Virus record (IMG/VR): IMGVR_UViG_3300020122_000057
Location: 1-64,000 of that record
Length of the DNA stretch: 64,000 bases
Reading direction: 5' to 3' (one strand)
Origin: a virus
In this document: in pieces, positions 21,491-30,260 of the stretch
Layout: every line of letters begins with the position of its first letter
How positions within the stretch are numbered: position 1 is the stretch's first letter
The notes under the pieces: generated by a model
Databases searched by the model: none
What the model saw: only the letters and a program-made list of their open reading frames with translations
Told to the model about the DNA's origin: nothing
Program-made: the position numbers and the translations under genes

Positions 21491-22792
21491 ATGCCCGGAC
21501 AGGATACTACAACTGCCGGATTTGATGCTGCCCTAAAAGACGTATATCTTCCCGGTATTCGTGAACAACTTAACCGGAAAGTTCGTCTTCTTAACGACTT
21601 CACCAAAGCTGATATAGAACAGCTTGAATGGGAAGGCCGTCAGGCAATCGTTGCACTACACAAGGCGCGTAACGTCGGTGTTGTAGCAACGTCTGAAGGT
21701 GGCGTCATCCCCGGAGCAGGTAAACAGCAGTACGTGGATTTGAAAATCCCAATGCGGTTCATTACAGGCCGTATTCAGTTGACCGCGCAAGTCATCAAGG
21801 CTTCGCGTTCTAACAAAGGTTCGTTTGCGCGTGCAATGGACGCCGAACAAAGCGGACTAGTCGAAGATTTGGCACGCCAGCGTAACCGCATTCTTGCAGG
21901 TGCAGGCCGCGCTATTTTGGCCCTTGCAAACGGCGGCCAAACTTCGGCAACTATCAACGTTAAAAACGCTGGTGGTGTTTCTAACGCAAACAACCCAACC
22001 CGTTACATCCCATCTTCCCTAGTCGGTGTACCGCTCGCGGTATATATCGGCTCAGCCGTGGGTGCAACCCTTCGTTTCGTGGATACCGTATCTTCGGTTA
22101 CGGCAACCGCAATTACCTTCGCTGGCTCCCACACAGTTGTTGACGGTGACGCAATCACTCTCGCAACTGGTATCACGGGTTCTGACGTTGGTTCCCTAGA
22201 CCTTGAACCAGTTGGATTGCTGGGTATCGTGGATCAAACTACATATCTAACTATCATCCACGCAATTGACCGCTCACAGGCCGCAAATTCCTTCTTCCTA
22301 TCGAACTTGCTTTCGAACGTCGGTACAATCACGCCGGACTTGCTCCAGCGCGGTATCGACAACACGGAAGAAGTATCGGGTGAAATTGTAGATACCTTCT
22401 ACTGCCACCACTCGGTACGTCGTGAAATGTTGAAGCTTCACGAAGGAGATCGTCGTTACCAGACCGACTCACAGCTAAAGCGTCCAGACGTTGCAACCGA
22501 CGCCGCTGTGTTCAAGACGGACCTAACGCACGCTGGTCTTCCAATCAAGGTCGATAAGGACCTTCCTTACGGTACTCTATTCGCCGTTTCAAAGCCTCAC
22601 CTCTTCTGGATTCCAGAAGTCGAGGGTGAATGGGCCGACGAAGATGGCCGTATCTTACTGCGTGTTTCTAACCTAGATTCGTATGAAGGACGTTTCCGTG
22701 TATTCGAAAACTTCTTCAGCGACAAGGGCAATGCACACGTTCGCTTTGACGGAGTCACAGCTACGGTAACAAGCGGGGTCACAGCCCTTTAA
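21491..22792 (+). CDS. major capsid protein, HK97-type
   Basis: A 433-aa protein following the scaffold, with an N-arm (DVYLPGIREQLNRKVRLLND), a YVDLKIPMRFITGRIQLTAQ segment typical of HK97-fold capsid proteins, and a Gly/Ala-rich centre with an inserted beta domain (about residues 155-235). It would form the icosahedral shell. CAGGAGAAAAATCA precedes the ATG. No protease domain is fused to it. Confidence 0.88.
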   Translation: MPGQDTTTAGFDAALKDVYLPGIREQLNRKVRLLNDFTKADIEQLEWEGRQAIVALHKARNVGVVATSEGGVIPGAGKQQYVDLKIPMRFITGRIQLTAQVIKASRSNKGSFARAMDAEQSGLVEDLARQRNRILAGAGRAILALANGGQTSATINVKNAGGVSNANNPTRYIPSSLVGVPLAVYIGSAVGATLRFVDTVSSVTATAITFAGSHTVVDGDAITLATGITGSDVGSLDLEPVGLLGIVDQTTYLTIIHAIDRSQAANSFFLSNLLSNVGTITPDLLQRGIDNTEEVSGEIVDTFYCHHSVRREMLKLHEGDRRYQTDSQLKRPDVATDAAVFKTDLTHAGLPIKVDKDLPYGTLFAVSKPHLFWIPEVEGEWADEDGRILLRVSNLDSYEGRFRVFENFFSDKGNAHVRFDGVTATVTSGVTAL

Positions 22793-22797
22793 TTTGT

Positions 22798-22841
22798 GTG
22801 TTATCATACTACTGGAGGATGGTATAACACTATCCTCCAGT
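22798..22841 (+). promoter_or_regulatory. two interleaved hairpins after the capsid gene
   Basis: GTGTTAT (22798-22804) can pair with ATAACAC (22824-22830), and ACTGGAGGAT (22811-22820) with ATCCTCCAGT (22832-22841). The two stems are interleaved, so they are mutually exclusive or form a pseudoknot. They sit just before the ribosome binding site of the HNH gene. No U-tract follows, so this is not a typical terminator. Confidence 0.55.
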
Positions 22842-22851
22842 GGAGATAACA

Positions 22852-23355
22852 GTGAAGCCGAAAACCTTTTGTGAGAAGCATCAGCAAGAAAAAGTTTGGA
22901 AATTTTTCGAGAAGATGGGACGCGGTTGGTGGCATTGCGATGCTTGCGCTGCTAATCGTACCCAAAACTACCGTATACGTAACAAGATTAAAGGCGCTTG
23001 TTCCGAATGTCCAAATGCAGTTGAAGTAGGAAAAACTAAATGCCCGTTTCACATGGAACTTAGTAGAAAAAGAAATGTGGCTGAGAATTTAGAATTAAAA
23101 TTATCTGCTTTTACTGAGTATGGCGGTATTAAGTGTTCTTGTAGTTGCGGTTGCTCGATAGACAGACATGAATTACTAACTATTGAGCACGTTGGGGGCA
23201 GGAAAGGAACTCCAACAGAAAAGATGTTTGGAGTAACTCTTTACCGTTGGCTTAAAACAAATAGTTACCCGGATAAGGATAAACTCAAAGTTTTTTGTAT
23301 GAATTGTAATTTTGCTTGGGGACATTTCGGGTATTGTCCTGAAATGAAGAACTAA
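22852..23355 (+). CDS. HNH-type homing endonuclease inserted in the head module
   Basis: A 167-aa protein starting at GTG behind GGAGATAACA. It has several Cys pairs (CEKH, CDAC, CSECPN, CMNCN) and a central HELLTIEHVGGRKG followed by FCMNCNFAWGHFG, the pattern of HNH nucleases with zinc-stabilised beta-beta-alpha fold. Codons are more AT-rich than in the flanking genes, which suggests separate acquisition. Free-standing homing endonucleases between virion genes cut related phages and spread themselves and adjacent markers. Confidence 0.8.
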   Translation: MKPKTFCEKHQQEKVWKFFEKMGRGWWHCDACAANRTQNYRIRNKIKGACSECPNAVEVGKTKCPFHMELSRKRNVAENLELKLSAFTEYGGIKCSCSCGCSIDRHELLTIEHVGGRKGTPTEKMFGVTLYRWLKTNSYPDKDKLKVFCMNCNFAWGHFGYCPEMKN

Positions 23356-23389
23356 GCAATCCGCATGGCACTCATGCTTGGAGAAGAAA

Positions 23390-23854
23390 ATGGAACTGGA
23401 ACTAGAACAGGTACGGGTAACACTTACCAAGAATCCTGAGTTATTGACGGCATTAAAGGCACGTAAACAGTTTAAGAAGGATGATAAGGGGAAGGACTTC
23501 TACCCGGTTATCTTCAATTCCGCAGAAATTCGCTTCTATCCAAATCAGGCAATCGTATTGGGCAAGACCGTAGCGGAGTGTTTGGTCCGTTCAAGTTATA
23601 TCATCGTGGGCGATAGCGACCTTACTGGAGATATGGTTCCGGTTATCGAGGCTCTCGATGGATACAATCTAAACAAATTTATCGAGGAACGTCCAAAGTG
23701 TGAATACTGCGATAAGGATTTCCAGACTTCGAAGGCGTTAACGCATCATATGCTAATAACGCACAAGGCGCAAATTGAAAAGGACCTTATCGAAGAGGAA
23801 ACCACGGCTGGAGTGAAAGTCGTAGCTGTTCCTCCTACTGTAGCTTCAGCATAA
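23390..23854 (+). CDS. head-region protein with C2H2 zinc finger
   Basis: Start at ATG 23390 behind GGAGAAGAAA. An N-terminal 100-residue alpha/beta region (RVTLTKNPELLTALKAR) precedes a classical finger, CEYCDKDFQTSKALTHHMLI with H-x4-H (about residues 104-123). Located immediately after the capsid region, it may be a minor structural or connector protein. A DNA-binding role is the alternative. Confidence 0.65.
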   Translation: MELELEQVRVTLTKNPELLTALKARKQFKKDDKGKDFYPVIFNSAEIRFYPNQAIVLGKTVAECLVRSSYIIVGDSDLTGDMVPVIEALDGYNLNKFIEERPKCEYCDKDFQTSKALTHHMLITHKAQIEKDLIEEETTAGVKVVAVPPTVASA

Positions 23855-23865
23855 CGGAGACTATC

Positions 23866-24393
23866 TTGCAGGCACCGGAGAGTTTTGAACGAGCACTTCA
23901 GCTATTCGATCCGTTGCTTTCGGTTAGAGCCGGAAAATCATTAACTGGTAAGTGGGTCATAGAACGGAAAGGTTATATCCCGAATTCGGAGATTGAATTT
24001 CTTCGTCGCCGCCGGGAAAGAGCTTTCCGTTCTTCCGCTAAAGAGACAGATGCATTCAAGCGTGAGCGCAAGCTAGACTTGGCTAGACAAATAGCCGAGG
24101 AAACAGACTGCGCCGAGCGGGGAAAGCGGGTGATCCTATTCGTGGACTCACTGGACCGGAGAGTATTCGATATGCTTGCAATGTCGGATATTCAAAGATA
24201 TGGCGGTTTTAGCCGTTATATCGAAGAACTTGAAGCTACGGAGCGCAAGCGGGAAGAAGCCCTAAATCGTGAACTTCAGAATCAGAATATCGCCAAATCG
24301 GAAGAAACTTACGACCAGCTAAATTTTCTCTGGAAGCATCGTGAAACAGAATTACTGGCTGGCAAGCGTAATTTGAAAGAGTTACTGAAATAA
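23866..24393 (+). CDS. 175-aa basic coiled-coil protein, connector region
   Basis: The TTG start has CGGAGACTATC upstream. The protein is strongly helical and charged (RRRRERAFRSSAKETDAFKR; EELEATERKREEALNREL). It lies between the capsid and the tail adaptor, where head-completion proteins are expected. No family can be named. Confidence 0.6.
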   Translation: MQAPESFERALQLFDPLLSVRAGKSLTGKWVIERKGYIPNSEIEFLRRRRERAFRSSAKETDAFKRERKLDLARQIAEETDCAERGKRVILFVDSLDRRVFDMLAMSDIQRYGGFSRYIEELEATERKREEALNRELQNQNIAKSEETYDQLNFLWKHRETELLAGKRNLKELLK

Positions 24394-25134
24394 ATGCCAT
24401 CCGCAATTCCAAATATGACTGGTCAAGCGTTAATTGACTTGACCAATGGGTTCCTAGCTGGGTATCAGAATGCGGTTGATAGCGGTATGTTGCTGAAGCT
24501 ATTGAACGAGGGGAAGAACGAAGTATGGATGATTTTGAAAACACTTCGTCAGGATTGGTTTATCCAGAGTACGCAGAACACAGATGCTACTGTAAATAAC
24601 TTCTTCGGTCCCCTTTCCACTACCGTACGTGAATATCCTCTCCCGGCAGATTTCCATGAAATGAAGTTTATTGAAGTATTGGACGTTGGGTTCGAGGACT
24701 GTGCATTCATTGCTCGTGATATGGCTTCGGCGCAGTTCAAGGAGTTACGCCGTAGCAGCACTAACCAACCAGCAGGAACACAGGCTAATCTTGAATATCA
24801 TTACGACATAGTCGGCAAGGGCACATTCATACTAGCTGAATATCCCGAAATTAATTTCCAGAATGTACGTCTATGGTACGTTCGTATGGTCCCGGATTTC
24901 GGGCCAAACGATAAAATAGACGAAGTTGTGTATCCATATAGCACCAAGATTGCGATGTATGCTGCGAAGTTAGCAATGCTTCCTCTTCAGGATCAACCAA
25001 TGTATGAATCTTGGACGAAGGAATGGAAAGAAGCCGTTATGCGAATCGCGACTTCTGCTTCTCCTCGTCAAATTGCGGATACTGTGTATGTTGATGCGTG
25101 GGATGGGACACCAGAAGACGCGGTAGGTGGATAA
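24394..25134 (+). CDS. head-to-tail adaptor-like protein (P22 gp4-like position)
   Basis: A 246-aa protein beginning MPSAIPNMTGQALIDLTNGF with a helical bundle and a beta centre (REYPLPADFHEMKFIEVLDV). The sequence ends with a conserved-looking ALLPLQDQ-like helix (AAKLAMLPLQDQPMYESWTK). This is the layout of podovirus tail-accessory adaptors that sit below the portal. The stop shares a base with the next start. Confidence 0.7.
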   Translation: MPSAIPNMTGQALIDLTNGFLAGYQNAVDSGMLLKLLNEGKNEVWMILKTLRQDWFIQSTQNTDATVNNFFGPLSTTVREYPLPADFHEMKFIEVLDVGFEDCAFIARDMASAQFKELRRSSTNQPAGTQANLEYHYDIVGKGTFILAEYPEINFQNVRLWYVRMVPDFGPNDKIDEVVYPYSTKIAMYAAKLAMLPLQDQPMYESWTKEWKEAVMRIATSASPRQIADTVYVDAWDGTPEDAVGG

Positions 25135-25763
25135 TGGCTGGAAGATTATTCCTAGTTCGTCATGGCAAGACCAAACTCAACGGTAAAGGTAGCGCCGAGA
25201 AGATTCGTGGACGTTCGAAAGCTCCTTTGGATGAGGAAGGGAAATTAGACGCAGAAAAGGCTGGAGAATTTTTGAAGAGTTATAAAATAGATAAAATTAT
25301 CGCCTCCGATATGCCGAGAACGCAGGAGACGGCGAAAATTATAGGCCGAAAAGTTGGCGTATCGTACTCCGTAGACCCCGGATTGGGGCCTTGGGATTTG
25401 GGAGTACTCACCGGGAAAGCAGTAGATAAAGTCTGGCCTATGGTGCAGAAATTAGAAAAGAAACCGGATATGAATGTACCGGACGGTGAGACTTACAATA
25501 CTTGGTGGAAACGGTACACGAAGACGCTATGGAAGTACATCGCGCAGGCGAAGAAATCCGATGAGAATGTTTTATTGATAACTCACGCTAGAAATTTAGC
25601 CGCAATTGATCCTGTTCTTGAAAAGGAAGATTCACAACCCTCCAGTCTCGAATGGGCACATGCACCTGAGCCGGGAAGTGTAATGGAAGTTTGCATCGGG
25701 GAGAAGGATTGTAAGGCGAAATTACTTGATGGAAAGTTTCAGGGAAAGACGTTACGGAGCTAA
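25134..25763 (+). CDS. histidine phosphatase (phosphoglycerate mutase-like) in the tail module
   Basis: A 209-aa enzyme with LVRHGKTKLN (R9, H10, the phosphohistidine), SDMPRTQETA (R62), PDGETY (E119) and ITHARN (H151). This is the complete active-site set of the histidine phosphatase superfamily. The start is the ATG overlapping the previous stop. Similar enzymes occur in some phage genomes, with unknown substrates. It could act on small phosphate esters, or phosphohistidine as SixA does. It is notable beside the swivel-domain protein of this genome. Confidence 0.85.
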   Translation: MAGRLFLVRHGKTKLNGKGSAEKIRGRSKAPLDEEGKLDAEKAGEFLKSYKIDKIIASDMPRTQETAKIIGRKVGVSYSVDPGLGPWDLGVLTGKAVDKVWPMVQKLEKKPDMNVPDGETYNTWWKRYTKTLWKYIAQAKKSDENVLLITHARNLAAIDPVLEKEDSQPSSLEWAHAPEPGSVMEVCIGEKDCKAKLLDGKFQGKTLRS

Positions 25764-25768
25764 TTTGA

Positions 25769-28117
25769 ATGCCAGAACGTCCAGTAGAGAGAGTAGCGAA
25801 ATACAACCTTTCTGGGGCTGTTGAGGACACATATGCGAGCAAAACGAGCCAAAATCCAGCCACCTCCCGTAAGATTACCTCATTAATTCCTCTCGCAGCG
25901 GGTTATTTAGAACGCGAAAAACCGAACGCAATTTGGGGAAACGCTACACTTCCTAGTGGAGTGGTGTGGATAAAGGAATTTTCACAATCTTCTTTTGGTG
26001 GCGTGGTGGTGCGTTTTTGGTTCGCGGCTACAGCTACGAATCTATATCAATTTAGCGGGAGTCCTACAGCAACCGGAACTTGGACACTAGTTTCCCAAGT
26101 GGGAACGCTAAACGGTTCACCCGTTGCTGTTACTATCAACAATTTATTTCATTTAAGCGACGGAGTTAATTCGTTTGTCTTCGATGGCACAAATTGGGTC
26201 GTGGACGGATTACCAATTCCTGTTCACTCTCCCGTGTTTGTTGTTGATACACCACTTCCTCCGGCAAATATTACCTCCATTTCCCGCGTTAACGGGGTAA
26301 CAACGATAAATTATAGCAGCGTAATTGGAGTAGATGTAGGAGTATATTTGGACGTAAACGGTGTTTCCGATAATACATTTAATGGTACATTTCCCGTTTC
26401 CGCATTCATTAGTTCTACAAATATGCAATTCCTACAACCCGGACAAGCGGATGCGTCGTTAGGCGCAGGCGGTACTACCAATATCTCAACGTTTAACGTA
26501 ACGAGCAATCGCTTCTACTGGACTACTTATATAGATAATAGTGATACTCATCCGCATGAATCATCTTCTTCCCCGCGTTCTGTAATTGGCACCGGGCCAT
26601 TAACTAATAAATTTATCGAAGTACGCCATCGGGCGGGTACGTGGTCATGTAGCGCTGGCTCCGCTATTATTACCGGAGTTGGAACAGACTTTGACCAGAC
26701 TGATGTAGGAATGGTTTTTTACGGTCCTAGATTATCTACCCCGACGGTTATTATTTCGGTTCAAGACAGTCAACACCTAACATTAGCTAACCAAGCGACG
26801 ACAACGGTATTAATTTCTCCCGATCCCGCAATCTTTCCCGCTAGAGCTACGCATTGGGGAATTTATTGCTCAGAAACAGAGAATTCAAACGTTGGCTTTT
26901 TTCTAATGAAGACCTCCGTAACAACCCAACGGCCATTACCTCTGGATCAATCGGACTTCACTAACGTGCCGGGGAGCTATATTAATACCGCTTTACAGCG
27001 TCCTATTCGCAACGACCAAGCCACGGGCACGAAAGTCATGTCCGTACATAAACGCCGTATTTTCCGTCGTAATGAGCAACTGCCAAACTTTTTCAATTAC
27101 ACCGCATTTGAAGAGGTAAAATCAACTGGAGTTGGAACAGCCGAGGAATGCGTTCCGGGGCATGATGATAATTCTATTTCCGATTTAGTGAATGAGCAAT
27201 CCTATCCAGAACAGTCACGAATTATTACCTCTATGGTTGACCACGCTGACGCGCTGTTCATTGGTACCGAAGCATCCGTTATTCCGTTATTCGGAGAAAC
27301 AATTGATGACTTCGTGCTTTCTCAGGTTACGGCTTTTAGCGTAGGAATGGCTGGACGATACGCTACTCGTTCTACTCCGCATGGATTAGTATTCCTGTCC
27401 TATGATCGAAAGCTATACCTATGGCCGCAACAGTGGATTCCCTTCTATGCCCCGGAAGAAACGACTACATTAATTGAAATCTCTCGTCCGAAGAGGACGA
27501 CATTTCAAGCTATTGATCCAACTACGGAAACGTTCGTAGAATTTTTTAATTACGGAAAACGTAACTGGATAGTCGTCTCGTTCACGTTAACCGATACAAC
27601 CAAGCATACATACGTTTTCGATACCGAAGTAAAAGGTTGGTTTGAGCTTCAACGTGGAGTGAATTGTTTGGCTGTACTGGAACCTTCTACCGGAATCAAG
27701 GTACTAGTTGGCGGTAGCTCCGACGGGAAAATATACATTCTGGACGATCCTAGTGGGATTTTCAGCACAGCTAATAACTATCCACAAGGAACATTCCGTC
27801 CAGCATTGATTGATTTTGGCGAGCCTGATTCAAAGCACGTCCTTCGGTATCTCGAATTCGAACTATCGAATAGCGCTATGATTGACGATATTACGATAAA
27901 TTACTATCTTGATCCGATAGATGTAGATAATCCCGGAACTCCAGTTCCTCTCACCATGCAGCAAGTATTCGGAGCTAACCGCTATCGTGGATTCTTCACC
28001 GGGCCGTCCCTGTGCGAGAGAGTCCTCATCGAAATGTTAGTAGCGCCTAGTCAGAATACAGGCAATATCTATAGTATTACCTTAGCAGCAACTCCAGCTT
28101 CGAAGTTGGCAACCTAA
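25769..28117 (+). CDS. large tail protein, probable tail nozzle/stabilisation component
   Basis: A 782-aa beta-rich protein with repeated blade-like units, for example FLSYDRKLYLWPQQWIPFY and TYVFDTEVKGWFEL, and KVLVGGSSDGKIYILDD. Such WD/propeller-like sequences occur in podovirus tail tube or nozzle proteins (T7 gp12/P22 gp10-type position). Location after the adaptor supports this. No enzyme motif is visible. Confidence 0.7.
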   Translation: MPERPVERVAKYNLSGAVEDTYASKTSQNPATSRKITSLIPLAAGYLEREKPNAIWGNATLPSGVVWIKEFSQSSFGGVVVRFWFAATATNLYQFSGSPTATGTWTLVSQVGTLNGSPVAVTINNLFHLSDGVNSFVFDGTNWVVDGLPIPVHSPVFVVDTPLPPANITSISRVNGVTTINYSSVIGVDVGVYLDVNGVSDNTFNGTFPVSAFISSTNMQFLQPGQADASLGAGGTTNISTFNVTSNRFYWTTYIDNSDTHPHESSSSPRSVIGTGPLTNKFIEVRHRAGTWSCSAGSAIITGVGTDFDQTDVGMVFYGPRLSTPTVIISVQDSQHLTLANQATTTVLISPDPAIFPARATHWGIYCSETENSNVGFFLMKTSVTTQRPLPLDQSDFTNVPGSYINTALQRPIRNDQATGTKVMSVHKRRIFRRNEQLPNFFNYTAFEEVKSTGVGTAEECVPGHDDNSISDLVNEQSYPEQSRIITSMVDHADALFIGTEASVIPLFGETIDDFVLSQVTAFSVGMAGRYATRSTPHGLVFLSYDRKLYLWPQQWIPFYAPEETTTLIEISRPKRTTFQAIDPTTETFVEFFNYGKRNWIVVSFTLTDTTKHTYVFDTEVKGWFELQRGVNCLAVLEPSTGIKVLVGGSSDGKIYILDDPSGIFSTANNYPQGTFRPALIDFGEPDSKHVLRYLEFELSNSAMIDDITINYYLDPIDVDNPGTPVPLTMQQVFGANRYRGFFTGPSLCERVLIEMLVAPSQNTGNIYSITLAATPASKLAT

Positions 28118-28659
28118 TGGCTAATAGTGCAAATAATACACTCCCGACGATTACTACGCTATCCGATTTCGTCCGGGTAATGAAGAAGTGGCAGACGCAG
28201 CTTAATCCGCTTCTAAAGAACCCGAAGACACCACATGCTCCTTGGAACTTTGCAGCTACCCGGCAGCGCGGAGGGATTCTACTGACATGGACTTCTCTTT
28301 CTGGCACTGACGCAGACGGCTATCAGATTTTACGTTCCGATAATGGGGATTTTTCTAGTCCATTAGTTATTCCAGTTACGAATGCGCAGCAGAATAGCTA
28401 CTTTGATTCTCTTGGCGGTTCTACGGGTAGTACGACACCTATTACGAAATGGTACCGCATACGAGCTACTAACGGTACAGCCCAAAATCCACATTCCATA
28501 ATTGGTATACTCAGCGGGTCAGTTACCATAAATAGTATCGACCCTACGGATACGTCTACCGCAGCATCTACAGTGCGGGATATTTCTACAACCGATCTTA
28601 TCCAATCCTCCGCGCAACGGGGAAGAATTGTGTTAGTTCCAAGAAGGAGCGATTTCTAA
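28117..28659 (+). CDS. tail-region protein with fibronectin type III-like domain
   Basis: The 180-aa protein has a helical N-terminus with LSDFVRVMKKWQTQLNPLL, then an Ig/Fn3-like part (PHAPWNFAATRQRGGILLTW; DADGYQILRS; KWYRIRATNG). Fn3 domains in phage tail proteins probably help surface attachment. One-base overlaps on both sides. Function inferred from fold impression. Confidence 0.65.
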   Translation: MANSANNTLPTITTLSDFVRVMKKWQTQLNPLLKNPKTPHAPWNFAATRQRGGILLTWTSLSGTDADGYQILRSDNGDFSSPLVIPVTNAQQNSYFDSLGGSTGSTTPITKWYRIRATNGTAQNPHSIIGILSGSVTINSIDPTDTSTAASTVRDISTTDLIQSSAQRGRIVLVPRRSDF

Positions 28660-29069
28660 TGTTGGACATAAATGTACGCCCAATCAAGGATTCGGACGTA
28701 GAGCAATTGGAAAAGTGGAGACAGGAATTCAAGAATGGCTCTCTTGAAGTGCCACATGGGTATGAGCATTATAATGTGGAGACGGCGGTAGCAGTTAAGG
28801 GGGATAGAATTCTTGGTGCCTTGACTGGAACAATTATAGTCTCTCTGGACCCGTACATTCGCAATCCCGAGGCTGGAACCGCCGAGTCTCTACAATCACT
28901 CTTCGCGCTATGTCGCTCACTAGAATACCGCGCTAAGAAGCAAATGGGTTGCGTGGAGAGTTATATTGCCGTGCCTAATTCTCTTGAGGAATATAAAGGT
29001 ATCGTGAAACGCTGTGGATTTGAAGAAACGGCGCAGAATTGTGCCATTTTCCGGCACGTTTTAGGCTAA
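28659..29069 (+). CDS. GNAT acetyltransferase-like protein
   Basis: A 136-aa protein starting MLDINVRPIKDSDVEQLEKW, which matches the opening beta-alpha of GNAT enzymes. A beta-hairpin region (VAVKGDRILGALTGTIIVSL) and a C-terminal EYKGIVKRCGFEETAQNCAI, like the terminal 'GF' strand of the family, follow. The acetyl-CoA loop is not clear. Several tailed phages carry GNAT-like genes among internal virion genes. Confidence 0.6.
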   Translation: MLDINVRPIKDSDVEQLEKWRQEFKNGSLEVPHGYEHYNVETAVAVKGDRILGALTGTIIVSLDPYIRNPEAGTAESLQSLFALCRSLEYRAKKQMGCVESYIAVPNSLEEYKGIVKRCGFEETAQNCAIFRHVLG

Positions 29070-29072
29070 AAT

Positions 29073-29516
29073 ATGCAGACCAAAGAGGAAAAATATCAGT
29101 ACAATCGTCTATGGCGTAAGGCAAATAGAGAAAAAGTAAGAGAAATTGCGAAGAAATCCCACTATAGTCGGAAAATACGGGGTTTTTCGCCCGACCAGAA
29201 ACTACGTCAAAAAGCTGCTTACAGAAAATGGCGTAGGTCAGCTAAAGGCAGAGAATACATGAGAAGATACTCTGTCAGCTACTATTACGGAATTTCTTGG
29301 GAGGATCGAGAAACTTTACTTAGATTTCAAAAGTACCGTTGCGCAATTTGCCATAGGAAGTTTAATAAAAGTAGCAGATTTCCTCATATAGACCATAATA
29401 AGAAAACTAAAAAAGTTCGCGGTCTTTTATGTCGGAAATGCAATTTAGGAATTGGTTGTCTTAAAGATTCTGCGGACTTCTGTAGACGCGCCGCTGACTA
29501 TCTCAGTAAAAAATAG
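29073..29516 (+). CDS. endonuclease VII-like HNH nuclease
   Basis: A 147-aa basic protein. Its second half reads YGISWEDRETLLRFQKYRCA, ICHRKF, FPHIDHNKKTKKVRGLLC and RKCNLGIGCLKD. This is the T4 endonuclease VII type of zinc-bound HNH fold. Its low-GC, Lys-rich codons differ from neighbours. It is probably a free-standing homing endonuclease rather than a packaging resolvase, since it interrupts the tail operon. Confidence 0.85.
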   Translation: MQTKEEKYQYNRLWRKANREKVREIAKKSHYSRKIRGFSPDQKLRQKAAYRKWRRSAKGREYMRRYSVSYYYGISWEDRETLLRFQKYRCAICHRKFNKSSRFPHIDHNKKTKKVRGLLCRKCNLGIGCLKDSADFCRRAADYLSKK

Positions 29517-29543
29517 TGTTTTATAATAGCTATTGGAGTAACT

Positions 29544-30257
29544 ATGCGTATTTATACAAAACTAGTATATGACATTACTGAGACCGGATTAGAACTCCGG
29601 GAAAGTGAATGGTATGAATACGATGGACCTATTGCTGAATGCAAAAAAGGGGATAAAGAGAAGGCTGTAGGTAAGCAGCAACAGGATTATGCGAATAAGG
29701 AGCAGGGAATTCAGGATAGCTACCGTGCCACAGCCGATCCATTCGAGAAATCCCTCATCTCCACCCAACCGGGTCAGATGGACCCCTATTCCGCCGCACA
29801 GTATGGAAGTGAATTAGATAATATTTCGAGCACTTACAATAATCTCCGCCAAGCTGGATTCAAGGCTCTCGGTGCCCGTGGCTTCGGTAATGCCCCTTCT
29901 GGCATGACTTCCTCAATGGTAAATTCTATCAACAATAGCGAAGGGAATGCACAGACAGGGGCGTATCGTACTGGACTTGAGAATACGCTAAATCATGGTC
30001 TGGAAGCTGGGAACTATTTCCAGAAGGGCCAGCAGATTTACAATCCTGACCAAGCGTATTCGGGTGCAACTAATAGCTACGTAGCAGGCGACAATCAAGT
30101 TGCTCAAAGCTGGAAGACGGGTATTGGAGCAGCTACAGGAATTGCCTCAATGTTTATTCCGGGTGGCGGGTTTGCCCAATTAGGTAGCAAATTGGGCAGC
30201 GGCTTGAAGACTTACGGAATGTCCAATCCGGGAGATTCACCAGTAGCTCCGGTATAA
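29544..30257 (+). CDS. probable internal virion (ejection) protein
   Basis: A 237-aa protein with Gln/Gly/Ala-rich helices (YSAAQYGSELDNISSTYNNL) and a Gly-rich hydrophobic C-terminal part (GIGAATGIASMFIPGGGF). Such small Gly/Ala-rich proteins ahead of two larger ones are typical of podovirus ejection protein sets. TTGGAGTAACT precedes the ATG. Confidence 0.65.
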   Translation: MRIYTKLVYDITETGLELRESEWYEYDGPIAECKKGDKEKAVGKQQQDYANKEQGIQDSYRATADPFEKSLISTQPGQMDPYSAAQYGSELDNISSTYNNLRQAGFKALGARGFGNAPSGMTSSMVNSINNSEGNAQTGAYRTGLENTLNHGLEAGNYFQKGQQIYNPDQAYSGATNSYVAGDNQVAQSWKTGIGAATGIASMFIPGGGFAQLGSKLGSGLKTYGMSNPGDSPVAPV

Positions 30258-30260
30258 AAT

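Noticed and set aside
22811-22841. Intrinsic terminator after the capsid gene
   Set aside because: The 10-bp stem is not followed by a U-tract and lies directly before a ribosome binding site.
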